Of a DNA stretch of 64,000 nt, positions 38,872-47,698 are shown one piece after another. Source of the DNA: Candidatus Eisenbacteria bacterium (lineage in GTDB: Bacteria; Eisenbacteria; RBG-16-71-46). The translations under genes were made by a program, and so were the position numbers. Every line of letters starts with the position of its first letter. Within the stretch, counting starts at the first letter, position 1. The stretch lies in NCBI GenBank assembly GCA_020847735.1, contig JADLBL010000024.1, positions 1-64,000 on the forward strand, written 5' to 3'. The notes below the pieces were generated by a model, which had not been told where the DNA came from, searched no databases, and worked only from the letters and a program-made list of their open reading frames with translations.

Positions 38872-41370
38872 TTGGCCAGACAGGCGAAACCGAAGCCGCC
38901 GACGAGGCGCGCCGCCGGCGCGAAGAAGCGCGGCCGGACCTCCTCCGCGCCCAGCGAGCGCGCCACCACCCTGACCGTGGACCGCGGCGACGAGAAGCTG
39001 ACGTTCTCCTCGCACCTGCCGCTGCTGCCGCTGCGGGACGTGGTCGTGTTCCCGTTCATGACCATCCCGCTGCTGGTCGGGCGGCTGCCTTCGATCAACG
39101 CGATCGAGAAGGCGGCGGCGCGCGACCGGATCCTGTTCGTGACCGCCCAGCGCCGCAGCGAGGTCGCCGACCCGCAGCAGGACGAGCTCCATCGCGTGGG
39201 CACGGTGGTGCGCATCCTGCAGCTCTTCAGGCTTCCCGACGGGAGCATGCGCGTGCTGGTCGAGGGCCTTGCGCGCGCGCAGATCGGGCAGTTCCTGTGG
39301 GCGAACGACTTCTACACGGTGGACATCGCGCTGCTCGACGACGCCGTGCCGCCGGGGCCCGAGGTCGAGGCGCTGCAGCGCAACGCGCTCCAGCTCTTCC
39401 AGGACTACGTGCACCTCAATCGCCGCATTCCCGACGAGGTGCTGACGACGACGGCCGCGCTGGTGGATCCGGTCCAGCTCGCGCTGACGATCGCCTCGCA
39501 CCTGCTCGTCAAGGTCCCCGCCAAGCAGCAGCTGCTCGAGGCCGGCGGCACCGTGGCCCGCCTGCGCATGCTGTCGGAAACGCTGGCCAGCGAGCTCGAA
39601 ATCGTGCGCCTCGAGCGCAAGCTCGAGGGACAGGTGCGTTCGCAGGTGCACAAGAACCAGAAGGAGTTCTATCTCAACGAGCAGCTCAAGGCGATCCGCA
39701 AGGAGCTCGGGCACCAGAACGAGTTCGCGAGCGAGATGGACGAGCTGGGCGAGGCCATTCGCAAGGCGAAGATGCCGCGCGAGGTGCGGGCGCGCGCCGT
39801 CAAGGAGCTCGAACGCCTGACGCGCATGAGCTTCATGTCGCCCGAGGCCACCGTCGTGCGCGGCTACATCGACTGGCTCGTCGGCCTGCCGTGGCGGCGC
39901 GCGACGAAGGACAACCTCGACATCGCGAACGCGGAGCAGGTGCTGGACCAGGACCACTTCGGACTCAAGAAGGTCAAGGAACGGATCGTCGAGTACCTGT
40001 CGGTGCTCAAGCTCACCCGGCAGAACAAGGCGCCGATCCTGTGCTTCGTGGGCCCACCGGGCGTGGGCAAGACTTCGCTCGGCAAGTCCATCGCGCGCGC
40101 TCTCGGCCGGCGCTTCGTGCGCGTGGCGCTCGGCGGTGTGCGTGACGAGGCCGAGATTCGCGGCCATCGGCGCACGTACATCGGCTCCATGCCCGGCCGG
40201 ATCCTGCAGAGCCTGCGCCGGGCGGAGACCCGCAATCCCGTCTTCCTGCTCGACGAGATCGACAAGCTCGGCGCGGACTGGCGCGGCGATCCGGCGGCGG
40301 CGCTGCTCGAGGTGCTCGACCCGGAGCAGAACCACACGTTCCAGGATCACTACCTCGAAGTGGACTTCGACCTCTCGCAGGTCATGTTCATCTGCACCGC
40401 CAACTCGCTCTACTCGATTCCGCCCGCGCTCGTGGACCGCATGGAGGTCATTCGCCTGCCCGGCTATCTCGAGACCGAGAAGGTCGAGATCGCCCGGCGC
40501 TTCCTCGTGCCCAAGCAGCGCGCCGCGGCGGGCCTCGTCGAGAGCGATCTCGAGATCGAGGACGGGGCGCTGGCCGAGCTGGTGAGCGGCTACACGCGCG
40601 AGGCGGGCGTGCGGAACCTGGAGCGCGAGATTTCGTCGCTGTGCCGCAAGGTCGCCAAGAAGAAGGCCGAGGGCGGGCTGAAGAAGCGCGTGCGGATCGG
40701 CGCGGATCAGCTCGCGAAGCTGCTCGGACCGCGCCGCTGGGTGGACACCTCGGTGGAGCGGGCGTCTCGTGTCGGCGTCGCGAACGGCCTCGCCTGGACC
40801 GAGACCGGCGGGGACCTGCTGACGATCGAGGCCAGCATCCTGCCCGGCAAGGGCGACCTGCTGCTGACCGGCAAGCTCGGCGACGTCATGCGCGAATCCG
40901 GGCAGGCGGCGATGAGCTACGCGCGCGCGCGCGCGGCGCAGCTTGGCCTCGACCGCTGGTTCCACAAGGACATCGACGTGCACGTGCACGTGCCCGAGGG
41001 AGCGATGCCGAAGGACGGTCCGTCGGCGGGCATCACGATCGCCACGGCGCTCATCTCGGCCCTGACCGGCGCTCCGACCCGGGCCGACGTCGCGATGACC
41101 GGAGAAATCACGCTGCGCGGCACCGTCCTGCCGATCGGCGGACTCAACGAGAAGGTCGTCGCCGCGCGGCGCGCCGGAATCAGGACCGTGCTGGTGCCGA
41201 AGGCGAACGAGAAGGACTTCTCCGAGATCCCCGAGGAAGTGCGCGCCGACCTGTCGTTCGTGTTCGTCGAGACGATGGACCAGGTGCTCGAGCACGCGCT
41301 CGAGCGCACGACGCCCTCCGCTGACGCTCCCCCCGCGGACGCCGACCCGGCCGCGAACTACGCCCACTGA
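38872..41370 (+). CDS. lon: ATP-dependent protease Lon
   Basis: 832 residues. The N-terminal substrate domain (L-P-L-L-P-L-R-D-V-V-V-F-P) is followed by an AAA+ module with Walker A G-P-P-G-V-G-K-T-S and Walker B F-L-L-D-E-I-D-K. The C-terminal protease domain has the Ser-Lys dyad S718 (P-K-D-G-P-S-A-G) and K761 (G-G-L-N-E-K-V). It degrades damaged and regulatory proteins in the cytoplasm. The start is TTG at 38872 with GGGAG 6 nt upstream; the ~35 residues before the Lon domain are basic and unconserved. Confidence 0.97.
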   Translation: MARQAKPKPPTRRAAGAKKRGRTSSAPSERATTLTVDRGDEKLTFSSHLPLLPLRDVVVFPFMTIPLLVGRLPSINAIEKAAARDRILFVTAQRRSEVADPQQDELHRVGTVVRILQLFRLPDGSMRVLVEGLARAQIGQFLWANDFYTVDIALLDDAVPPGPEVEALQRNALQLFQDYVHLNRRIPDEVLTTTAALVDPVQLALTIASHLLVKVPAKQQLLEAGGTVARLRMLSETLASELEIVRLERKLEGQVRSQVHKNQKEFYLNEQLKAIRKELGHQNEFASEMDELGEAIRKAKMPREVRARAVKELERLTRMSFMSPEATVVRGYIDWLVGLPWRRATKDNLDIANAEQVLDQDHFGLKKVKERIVEYLSVLKLTRQNKAPILCFVGPPGVGKTSLGKSIARALGRRFVRVALGGVRDEAEIRGHRRTYIGSMPGRILQSLRRAETRNPVFLLDEIDKLGADWRGDPAAALLEVLDPEQNHTFQDHYLEVDFDLSQVMFICTANSLYSIPPALVDRMEVIRLPGYLETEKVEIARRFLVPKQRAAAGLVESDLEIEDGALAELVSGYTREAGVRNLEREISSLCRKVAKKKAEGGLKKRVRIGADQLAKLLGPRRWVDTSVERASRVGVANGLAWTETGGDLLTIEASILPGKGDLLLTGKLGDVMRESGQAAMSYARARAAQLGLDRWFHKDIDVHVHVPEGAMPKDGPSAGITIATALISALTGAPTRADVAMTGEITLRGTVLPIGGLNEKVVAARRAGIRTVLVPKANEKDFSEIPEEVRADLSFVFVETMDQVLEHALERTTPSADAPPADADPAANYAH

Positions 41371-41390
41371 GACGAGAGGACCGACGCTCC

Positions 41391-42557
41391 ATGACCGCCA
41401 CGCCCACCGCCGCGACGACCCGGACCCATACGCGCGCGCGCCTGTTCACGCCCGGCCCGGTCGAGATTCCCGCGCGCATCCTGCGCGCCCTCTCGCAGGT
41501 GCCGCCGCACCATCGCACGGACGCCTTCCGCGCGACCTTCAAGAAGGTCAGCGAGGATCTGAAGTGGCTGCACCAGACCGCGGGCGAGGTGCTGATGCTG
41601 GCGGCCTCGGGCACCGGGGCGATGGAGGCGTGCGTCGTCAACCTGCTCGGCCCGAAGGACCGCGCGCTGGTCATCGTCGGCGGCAAGTTCGGCGAGCGCT
41701 GGGCGAACCTGTGCAAGGCCTACGGCGTCGGCTGCGACGTGGTGGAGGTGCCCTGGGGACACGCCGTGGACCCGGCCGAGGTCGCCCGGCGCCTCGACGC
41801 CGACGCGGCGATCACGACGGTGTTCGGCACGCAGAGCGAGACCTCGACCGCGACGCTCAACGACGTGGAGGCGCTCGCGAAGGTCACGCGCGCACGCGGC
41901 CGGCGACTGGTCGTGGACGCGATCACCGGCGTCGGCGTGCACCCGCTGCCGCAGGACGCCTGGGGTGTGGACGTGATCGTGACGGGGTCGCAGAAGGGCC
42001 TGATGTCGCCCCCCGGCATCGCGACCGTGAGCCTCGCCCCATGGGCGCTCGACGCGATCGAGGGCGAACGCCTGCCGCGCTTCTACTGGGATCTGCGCAA
42101 GGCGCGCAAGAACCTGCCCGCCGGCGAGACGCCGTTCACGCCCGCGGTGAGCCTGACCTTCGCCGTCGGCGAGGCGATCACGATGATGAAGGAGGAGGGG
42201 CTCGACGCCGTGCACCGGCGCCACGCGCGACTGGCGGCGGCGACGCAGGCCGGAGCGCGCGCGCTCGGCTGCACGCTCTTCTCGAAGAGCCCGGCGCACG
42301 GCGTGACCGCGATCGAGCCGCCGGCGGGCGTGGACGCCTCCGGGATCGTCAAGAGGCTGCGCGAGGTTCACGGCATCACCGTCGCCGGCGGGCAGGATCA
42401 CATGAAGGGCAAGATGCTCCGCATCGGTCACATGGGCGCCTACGACCTCTCCGACATCTACGTGGTGCTGGGCGCCCTCGAGGAGTGCGTGAACGCGGCG
42501 GGCCACAGGGCCGGTGGCGCCATCGAGGCGGCACGACGCGGCTGGGAGAACGCGTGA
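41391..42557 (+). CDS. class V aminotransferase (alanine-glyoxylate / serine-glyoxylate type)
   Basis: 388 residues. Family features: R-L-F-T-P-G-P-V-E-I-P near the N-terminus, A-A-S-G-T-G-A-M-E-A, the cofactor aspartate in V-V-D-A-I-T-G-V-G, and the PLP-binding lysine in T-G-S-Q-K-G-L-M. The SerA-like dehydrogenase gene overlaps its stop by GTGA, so the pair probably works together. In several lineages such a class V enzyme provides the transamination step next to a phosphoglycerate or hydroxypyruvate dehydrogenase for serine. The donor and acceptor are not proven. Confidence 0.9.
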   Translation: MTATPTAATTRTHTRARLFTPGPVEIPARILRALSQVPPHHRTDAFRATFKKVSEDLKWLHQTAGEVLMLAASGTGAMEACVVNLLGPKDRALVIVGGKFGERWANLCKAYGVGCDVVEVPWGHAVDPAEVARRLDADAAITTVFGTQSETSTATLNDVEALAKVTRARGRRLVVDAITGVGVHPLPQDAWGVDVIVTGSQKGLMSPPGIATVSLAPWALDAIEGERLPRFYWDLRKARKNLPAGETPFTPAVSLTFAVGEAITMMKEEGLDAVHRRHARLAAATQAGARALGCTLFSKSPAHGVTAIEPPAGVDASGIVKRLREVHGITVAGGQDHMKGKMLRIGHMGAYDLSDIYVVLGALEECVNAAGHRAGGAIEAARRGWENA

Positions 42558-43474
42558 AGGTCCTGGCCTGCGACCGGGTGGACCCGGCCGCGATCGCCAT
42601 GCTCCGCGCCGCCGGCCACGAGGTGGCCGAGGCCAGCGCCCTGAAGGGCGAGGCCCTCGTCGCCGCGCTCGCGGGCGTCAGCGGCCTGATCGTGCGCGGC
42701 GCGACCAAGGTGACGGGCGACGTCCTGCGCGCCAGCCCGGGCCTGCGCGTGGTGGTGCGTGCGGGCTCCGGCCTCGACAACGTGGACCGCGCCGCGGCGG
42801 AGGCGTGCGGGGTGCGGGTCTTCAACACGCCGAACGCCAACTCCGTCTCGGTGGCCGAGCTGGTGTTCGGCCTGCTGCTCGCGCTTGAGCGTCATCTCGT
42901 GCCGGCGGCGGGCGACCTGCGGCGCGGCGTGTGGGAAAAGTCGAAGTACCAGGGCCGCGAGCTGTCGGGACGCACGCTCGGCATTCTCGGCTTCGGCCGG
43001 ATCGGCCGCGAAGTCGCGACGCGCGCGCGCGCCTTCGACCTCACGGTCGTCTCGCACGATCCCAAGCACGGAACCACGTCCGAAGGCTTCGGCTGGGTGC
43101 GCGAGCTTCAGCGCGACGAGGTCTTCCGATCCGCCGACATCGTGACGCTGCACGTGCCGCTCATGGAGGGCACGCGCGACTCGATCGGGGCGCGCGAGTT
43201 CGCGCTCATGAAGAAGGACGCGGTGCTCGTCAACTGCGCGCGCGGCGGGGTCGTGAACGAACCCGACCTGCACGCGGCGCTCGTCGCGGGCACGATCCGC
43301 GCGGCCGCCTCCGACGTGTTCGCCACCGAGCCCCCGCCCGCCGAGCACCCGCTGCTGGCGCTGCCGAACTTCCTGCCGCTGCCGCACCTGGGGGCCTCCA
43401 CGGCCGAAGCCCAGCGGCGCGCCGGCACGGACGCCGCGCAGATCGTGATCGAGGCGCTGGCGGGCGGGAGGTAG
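42554..43474 (+). CDS. serA: D-isomer 2-hydroxyacid dehydrogenase, 3-phosphoglycerate dehydrogenase-like
   Basis: 306 residues. The NAD-binding motif G-F-G-R-I-G-R-E-V, the substrate arginine in N-C-A-R-G-G-V-V, and the catalytic His in P-H-L-G-A-S-T are present. The N-terminal V-R-G-A-T-K-V-T block is that of SerA-type enzymes. It lacks the C-terminal ACT or intervening domains that mediate serine inhibition, the short unregulated form. Start GTG overlaps the aminotransferase stop by 4 nt. Hydroxypyruvate or another hydroxyacid remains an alternative substrate. Confidence 0.87.
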   Translation: MKVLACDRVDPAAIAMLRAAGHEVAEASALKGEALVAALAGVSGLIVRGATKVTGDVLRASPGLRVVVRAGSGLDNVDRAAAEACGVRVFNTPNANSVSVAELVFGLLLALERHLVPAAGDLRRGVWEKSKYQGRELSGRTLGILGFGRIGREVATRARAFDLTVVSHDPKHGTTSEGFGWVRELQRDEVFRSADIVTLHVPLMEGTRDSIGAREFALMKKDAVLVNCARGGVVNEPDLHAALVAGTIRAAASDVFATEPPPAEHPLLALPNFLPLPHLGASTAEAQRRAGTDAAQIVIEALAGGR

Positions 43475-43499
43475 CCCGGCGCCCGCGCGGGCGGCGCGC

Positions 43500-44459
43500 T
43501 CAGGCTCGCGCGGCCGCGATGAGGCGGCGCAGGCCCTCGTCGAGTTTCGTGCGCGCGGACCATTCCAGCAGCCGCGCGGCGCGGCGTGAGTCCATCCACC
43601 GGTGGGAGGCCTCGCCCGCCCGCTCGGGCCTCGCGCCGAAGAGCAGCCGGGCGCGCGAGCCCGACAGGGCCCGCACGCGTTCGGCGAGGTCGCGGAGCGT
43701 GATCTCGCGTCCCGAGCCCGCGTTGAGGATTTCCCCCTCGACGCCGTCACGCGTGGCGCTCGCGATCAGCGCTTCGACGACGTCGTCCACGAACACGAAA
43801 TCCACGGCCTGCTCGCCCGAGGTCATCGCGAAGTCCCGACCCTCGACGCACGCGCGCACGAGCGAGGGCAGAAAGAAGCTCTCGTCCTGCCCGGGGCCGT
43901 ACACGAGGGCCGGACGCAGCGTGACCAGCGGCAGGTTCCACTGGGCCGCGAGCGCATGCGCGACCTGGGTCGCCGCGACCTGGCTGGCGGAGTAGGGGGA
44001 GACCGCGTGCTCCCGCTGCTCCTCCCGGAACGGAGCCGGTCCCGCGCCGTACTCCTCCATGCCGCCGGTTCGCACGATGCGCTTCGGCCGGGTGCGGCCC
44101 GCCGCCAGCGACACGAGCAGGTTGAGCGTGCCTTCCAGGTTGACGCGCAGGCTGAGTCGCCAGGCCCCGGGGTCGTCCGGACGGCTTCGCCCGCCCGTCC
44201 ATGCCGCGAGGTGGAAGACGACTTCGGGCGCGAGGAGCCCGATCGCCTGCTCGAGCGAGGCCGACTCGACGAGATCGCCCTCCACCAGCGTGACCCGGCC
44301 GGCCACTTCGGCGAGCGCTGCGATCGGCGCTCCCGGCTGGGTCAGCACGGTGACGCGGGCGCCGTCGCGCACCAGGCGGCGCACCAGGTGCGAGCCGACG
44401 AAGCCAGCCCCGCCGGTGACGAGGATCTCCCGGCCGCCGAGCGCGGCGTCGCCGCTCAT
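43500..44459 (-). CDS. NAD(P)-dependent epimerase/dehydratase-like protein of the CDP-sugar cassette, with altered active site
   Basis: 319 residues, extended SDR. The cofactor loop T-G-G-A-G-F-V-G-S-H is intact (15-24). The catalytic motif, normally Y-x-x-x-K, reads Y156-S-A-S-Q160, so the lysine is replaced by glutamine. The upstream serine region is T-G-G-M-E-E-Y-G rather than S-S-x-x-x-Y-G. It follows the CDP-glucose 4,6-dehydratase gene by 4 nt, so it may reduce or epimerise the CDP-4-keto-6-deoxyhexose. The missing lysine means a changed mechanism or lost activity. GTs for the sugar are not obvious in the cassette. Confidence 0.8.
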   Translation of the reverse strand: MSGDAALGGREILVTGGAGFVGSHLVRRLVRDGARVTVLTQPGAPIAALAEVAGRVTLVEGDLVESASLEQAIGLLAPEVVFHLAAWTGGRSRPDDPGAWRLSLRVNLEGTLNLLVSLAAGRTRPKRIVRTGGMEEYGAGPAPFREEQREHAVSPYSASQVAATQVAHALAAQWNLPLVTLRPALVYGPGQDESFFLPSLVRACVEGRDFAMTSGEQAVDFVFVDDVVEALIASATRDGVEGEILNAGSGREITLRDLAERVRALSGSRARLLFGARPERAGEASHRWMDSRRAARLLEWSARTKLDEGLRRLIAAARA

Positions 44460-44463
44460 CCGC

Positions 44464-45459
44464 TCACTTCCCGAGAAAATCCCTGTACCAGCGGATGGTC
44501 TCGAGCAGGCCCGCCTCGAGCGTCCACGCAGGGGTCCAGCCGAGGCGCTCGCGCGCCTTGGCGGCCGAGAGGTGCTGGTCCTTGATCTCGCCCCGGGCCG
44601 TGTTACGGATCTCGGGCTCGAGATCCTCGCGGCCCATGAGCCGGCGGAGGGTGGCGACCAGTTCCAGCACCGAAGTCGGCTTCTCGCCGCTGAAGTTGAA
44701 CGCCTCGCCGCGCACGTCCGGCCGGTCCATGCATTCGGCCATGCGCAGGTAGGCGCGCGCCACGTCCTTCACGTAGACGTAGTCACGGATGAAGGTGCCG
44801 TCGCTGCGCAGCACCGGTCGCCGGCCTTCCAGCAGCGCGCGGACCGTTTCGGGAACGATGCGACTCCAATTGAGGTCGCCTCCGCCGTAGACGTTTCCGA
44901 ACCGGGCGATGGTGACGGGCAGCCCGTACGTTTGGGCGTAGGTCTGCGCGAGCAGGTCGGTGCAGGTCTTCGAGACCTCGTAGGGGTGATGGCCCGCCAG
45001 CGGCATGTCCTCCCGGTAGGGCAGGTCGGGCCGCGCGCCGTACGCCTTGTCGCTCGAGGCGACGACGACGCGGCGCACCAGCCCCGAATGCAGCCGGCAG
45101 ACCTCCAGCAGGTTGTACGTCCCGCGGAGGTTCGACTCGAACGTCGCCAGCGGCCAGCGATGCGCGACCTCCACGAGCGTCTGCGCGCCGAGGTGAAACA
45201 CCGTGTCCGCGTCGTGCAGGTTGACCCCGCGCTCGAGCGCCGCGAAATCCGCGAGATCCCCGTTCACGACGTGACAGCGCGAGAGGTCGCCGCTGCGCAG
45301 CAGTTCGGAATGCGGGTCCGCATCCAGCACGAACACGACGACACGCGCTCCCTGCGCCAGCAGGTCCTTCACGAGCCACGAGCCGATGAGTCCGGTCGCG
45401 CCCGTGACGAGGACCGTGCGGTCCTTCCACGCGGTCGAATCCCCCGGGACGCCGCTCAT
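44464..45459 (-). CDS. rfbG: CDP-glucose 4,6-dehydratase
   Basis: 331 residues. The Rossmann loop T-G-A-T-G-L-I-G-S-W is followed by the S-D-K-A-Y-G block and the complete Y-E-V-S-K catalytic motif. W-S-R-I-V-P-E-T and the C-terminal G-E-I-K-D-Q-H-L-S region match the RfbG/DdhB family. It converts CDP-glucose to CDP-4-keto-6-deoxyglucose. The ATG at 45459 overlaps the stop of the cytidylyltransferase gene (ATGA), an arrangement that supports the assignment. Longer in-frame starts would overlap more. Confidence 0.9.
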   Translation of the reverse strand: MSGVPGDSTAWKDRTVLVTGATGLIGSWLVKDLLAQGARVVVFVLDADPHSELLRSGDLSRCHVVNGDLADFAALERGVNLHDADTVFHLGAQTLVEVAHRWPLATFESNLRGTYNLLEVCRLHSGLVRRVVVASSDKAYGARPDLPYREDMPLAGHHPYEVSKTCTDLLAQTYAQTYGLPVTIARFGNVYGGGDLNWSRIVPETVRALLEGRRPVLRSDGTFIRDYVYVKDVARAYLRMAECMDRPDVRGEAFNFSGEKPTSVLELVATLRRLMGREDLEPEIRNTARGEIKDQHLSAAKARERLGWTPAWTLEAGLLETIRWYRDFLGK

Positions 45460-46226
45460 TTCCACACGGCCCATGGCGCATTCCCCTCGGCCCACAACTG
45501 GTTGAGCGTGCGCTTGTCGCGCAGCGTGTCCATGCACTGCCAGAACTCCTCGCAGCGGTAGGCCATCAGCTGGCCATCGGCCGCGAGCCGCTCCAGCGGG
45601 GCGCGCTCCCAGACCGTGTCGTCGCCCTCGAGGTAATCGAACACGCCGGGCTCGAGCACGAAGAACCCGCCGTTGATCCAGCCTTCGCCGATCTGTGGCT
45701 TCTCGTCGAAGCGGGCGATCGCGTCACCCTCGAACTCGAGCCGCCCGAAACGGGCCGGCGGCCGCACCGCTGTGAGCGTGGCGAGCTTGCCGTGCCGCCG
45801 GTGAAACTCGAGCAGGCGGCGGATGTCGAGGCCCGAGACGCCGTCCCCATAGGTCATCATGAACGTGCCGTCGCGCAGCAGCGGCGCGAGCCGCAGCAAA
45901 CGACCTCCGGTCATCGTCTCGGGGCCCGTGTCCATCAGGTGGACGGTGAAGTCGTCGCGGGTCGCCGAGTACTCGGTGACCTGTCCGCGGGACAGGTCGA
46001 TCCGGAAATCGCTCTCGAGGCGCGCGTGATCGAGGAACCAGCGCTTGATCACGTCGCCGCGGTAGCCGAGCGCGACGACGAACTCGCTGTGCCCGAAGTG
46101 GGCGTAGATCTTCATGATGTGCCACAGGATCGGGCGGCCGCCGATCTCGATCATCGGCTTGGGCAGGATGTCCGTTTCTTCCGCGAAACGGGTGCCGAGG
46201 CCGCCCGCGAGAATCACCGTCTTCAT
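45456..46226 (-). CDS. rfbF: glucose-1-phosphate cytidylyltransferase
   Basis: 256 residues, the family length. The nucleotidyltransferase signature G-G-L-G-T-R-F-A-E-E-T is at the N-terminus, with P-K-P-M-I-E-I-G-G, Y-G-D-G-V-S and W-I-N-G-G-F-F-V-L-E following. It makes CDP-glucose from CTP and glucose-1-phosphate, the first step for CDP-linked deoxysugars. First gene of the minus-strand cassette; a TAGAAT box on the minus strand at about 46255-46260 may be its -10 element. Confidence 0.95.
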   Translation of the reverse strand: MKTVILAGGLGTRFAEETDILPKPMIEIGGRPILWHIMKIYAHFGHSEFVVALGYRGDVIKRWFLDHARLESDFRIDLSRGQVTEYSATRDDFTVHLMDTGPETMTGGRLLRLAPLLRDGTFMMTYGDGVSGLDIRRLLEFHRRHGKLATLTAVRPPARFGRLEFEGDAIARFDEKPQIGEGWINGGFFVLEPGVFDYLEGDDTVWERAPLERLAADGQLMAYRCEEFWQCMDTLRDKRTLNQLWAEGNAPWAVWK

Positions 46227-46389
46227 GGACGCTCCGGGTCAGGGACCGCCGAAGATTCTACCCTCATCGCGCAAGCGTGGGGAATGGTCCTGTCGCCGCG
46301 CTCGACCCGGCGCGCCGTGGCCGGGCGGGGCGATCGTGCAATCTGCAACTCTTGACGCTCCCGCGAAGCACCGGCCATCATGGTGCGGC

Positions 46390-47622
46390 ATGCGCACGGC
46401 CTCCGCCCCCCCCATTCAGCCCTCCGACCTCGAACTCACGTTCCTATTTCCATGCCTGAACGAGGCGGAGACGGTGGCGGCCTGTATCGGCGAAGTGACG
46501 CGGCAGTTCGCCGAGCACGGCCTCGAAGGAGAGGTGCTGGTCGCCGACAACGGCAGCACGGATGGCTCGCCGGAACTGGCGAGGGCCGCGGGGGCGCGCG
46601 TGATCCACGTGGTGGACTGGTTTCCGGACGTGCCGCGGCGTGGTTACGGCACCGGGCTGACCGCCGGGCTCATGGCCGCGCGCGGCCGGTTCGTCGTGCT
46701 CGCGGACTCCGACGGGAGCTACGACGTGTCGAGCCTGCCGGCGTTCGTCGCGAAGCTTCGCGAGGGTTTCGACCTGGTGATGGGCAACCGCTTCCGTGGC
46801 GGCATCCGTCCGGGAGCCATGCCGCCGCTTCATCGTTTTCCCGGCAATCCGATGATGACGCTGCTCGGACGCACGTTCTTCGCCGCGCCCATCGGCGACG
46901 TCAACTGCGGCATCCGCGGCTGCCGACGGGACGCGGTCCTGGGGCTGGGCCTCAGTTCGATGGGCATGGAGTTCGCGATCGAAATGGTCGCGAAAGCCAG
47001 CCTCGAGGGACTGCGCATCACGGAGGTCCCGACGATCCTTCGCCCGGACGGACGCAGCCGCCGCCCGCACCTGCGCACGTTTCATGACGGCTGGCGGCAG
47101 CTGCGTTTCATGCTGCTGTACAGTCCCCGCTGGCTGTTCCTCTACCCCGGACTGGCGTTGCTCATCCTCGGCGGACTGCTCATGAGCCTGATCGTCTGGC
47201 ACCCGGTGCGCGTTCTCGGTGTCCGCCTGGACGTCCACTCGCTGATCCTGGCCGGAGCGTTGATCACCATCGGCAGCCAGACCGTGCTGTCGTTCCTGCT
47301 CGCGAACCAGCACGCGACCGCGCAGGGCGTGCTGCCGTCGAGCGAGCGATTCGAGCGCTTCCTGAAGGCGAAGTCGCTGGAACGGGCGGTCCTGCTCGGG
47401 GGAGTGCTGGTCGTATTGGGACTCGCGGGGGTCGCGGTTTCGGCCTACGTCTGGGCCCGGCGTGCCTTCGGCGATCTCGACATCGCCGTCATGATGCGCG
47501 TCATCGTGCCGAGCGCGACCGCTCTGGTCGTCGGCGTCCAGCTGATCGCGGCCGGTTTCCTCTCGAGCGTGCTCGAGCTTCGGGGCAATCCGGTCGTCGT
47601 GCCCGGCGTCGAGGAGCGCTGA
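46390..47622 (+). CDS. membrane-anchored GT2 (dolichyl-phosphate mannose synthase-like) glycosyltransferase
   Basis: 410 residues. The GT-A domain has F-P-C-L-N-E-A-E-T-V, V-A-D-N-G-S-T-D-G-S and the metal site A-D-S-D-G-S-Y-D. Y-G-T-G-L-T-A-G-L is the typical DPM-like block. Four or so membrane helices fill the C-terminal half (about 260-400). Such enzymes usually charge a polyprenyl phosphate with a sugar. It is divergent from the CDP-sugar cassette (163 nt between starts), so a shared glycan pathway is plausible but not shown. Confidence 0.87.
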   Translation: MRTASAPPIQPSDLELTFLFPCLNEAETVAACIGEVTRQFAEHGLEGEVLVADNGSTDGSPELARAAGARVIHVVDWFPDVPRRGYGTGLTAGLMAARGRFVVLADSDGSYDVSSLPAFVAKLREGFDLVMGNRFRGGIRPGAMPPLHRFPGNPMMTLLGRTFFAAPIGDVNCGIRGCRRDAVLGLGLSSMGMEFAIEMVAKASLEGLRITEVPTILRPDGRSRRPHLRTFHDGWRQLRFMLLYSPRWLFLYPGLALLILGGLLMSLIVWHPVRVLGVRLDVHSLILAGALITIGSQTVLSFLLANQHATAQGVLPSSERFERFLKAKSLERAVLLGGVLVVLGLAGVAVSAYVWARRAFGDLDIAVMMRVIVPSATALVVGVQLIAAGFLSSVLELRGNPVVVPGVEER

Positions 47623-47636
47623 GCGCGCGTCCCGCG

Positions 47637-47666
47637 TTGGACACCCCACCCACGCTCCGCTACCTT
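47637..47666 (+). promoter_or_regulatory. putative sigma70-type promoter for purA
   Basis: TTGGAC (47637-47642), an 18-nt spacer and TACCTT (47661-47666), 32 nt upstream of the purA ATG. It starts 14 nt after the stop of the upstream glycosyltransferase gene. Confidence 0.5.
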
Positions 47667-47698
47667 GCCGCGTCGCTCCGGACTCCGGGAGGGTCTCG

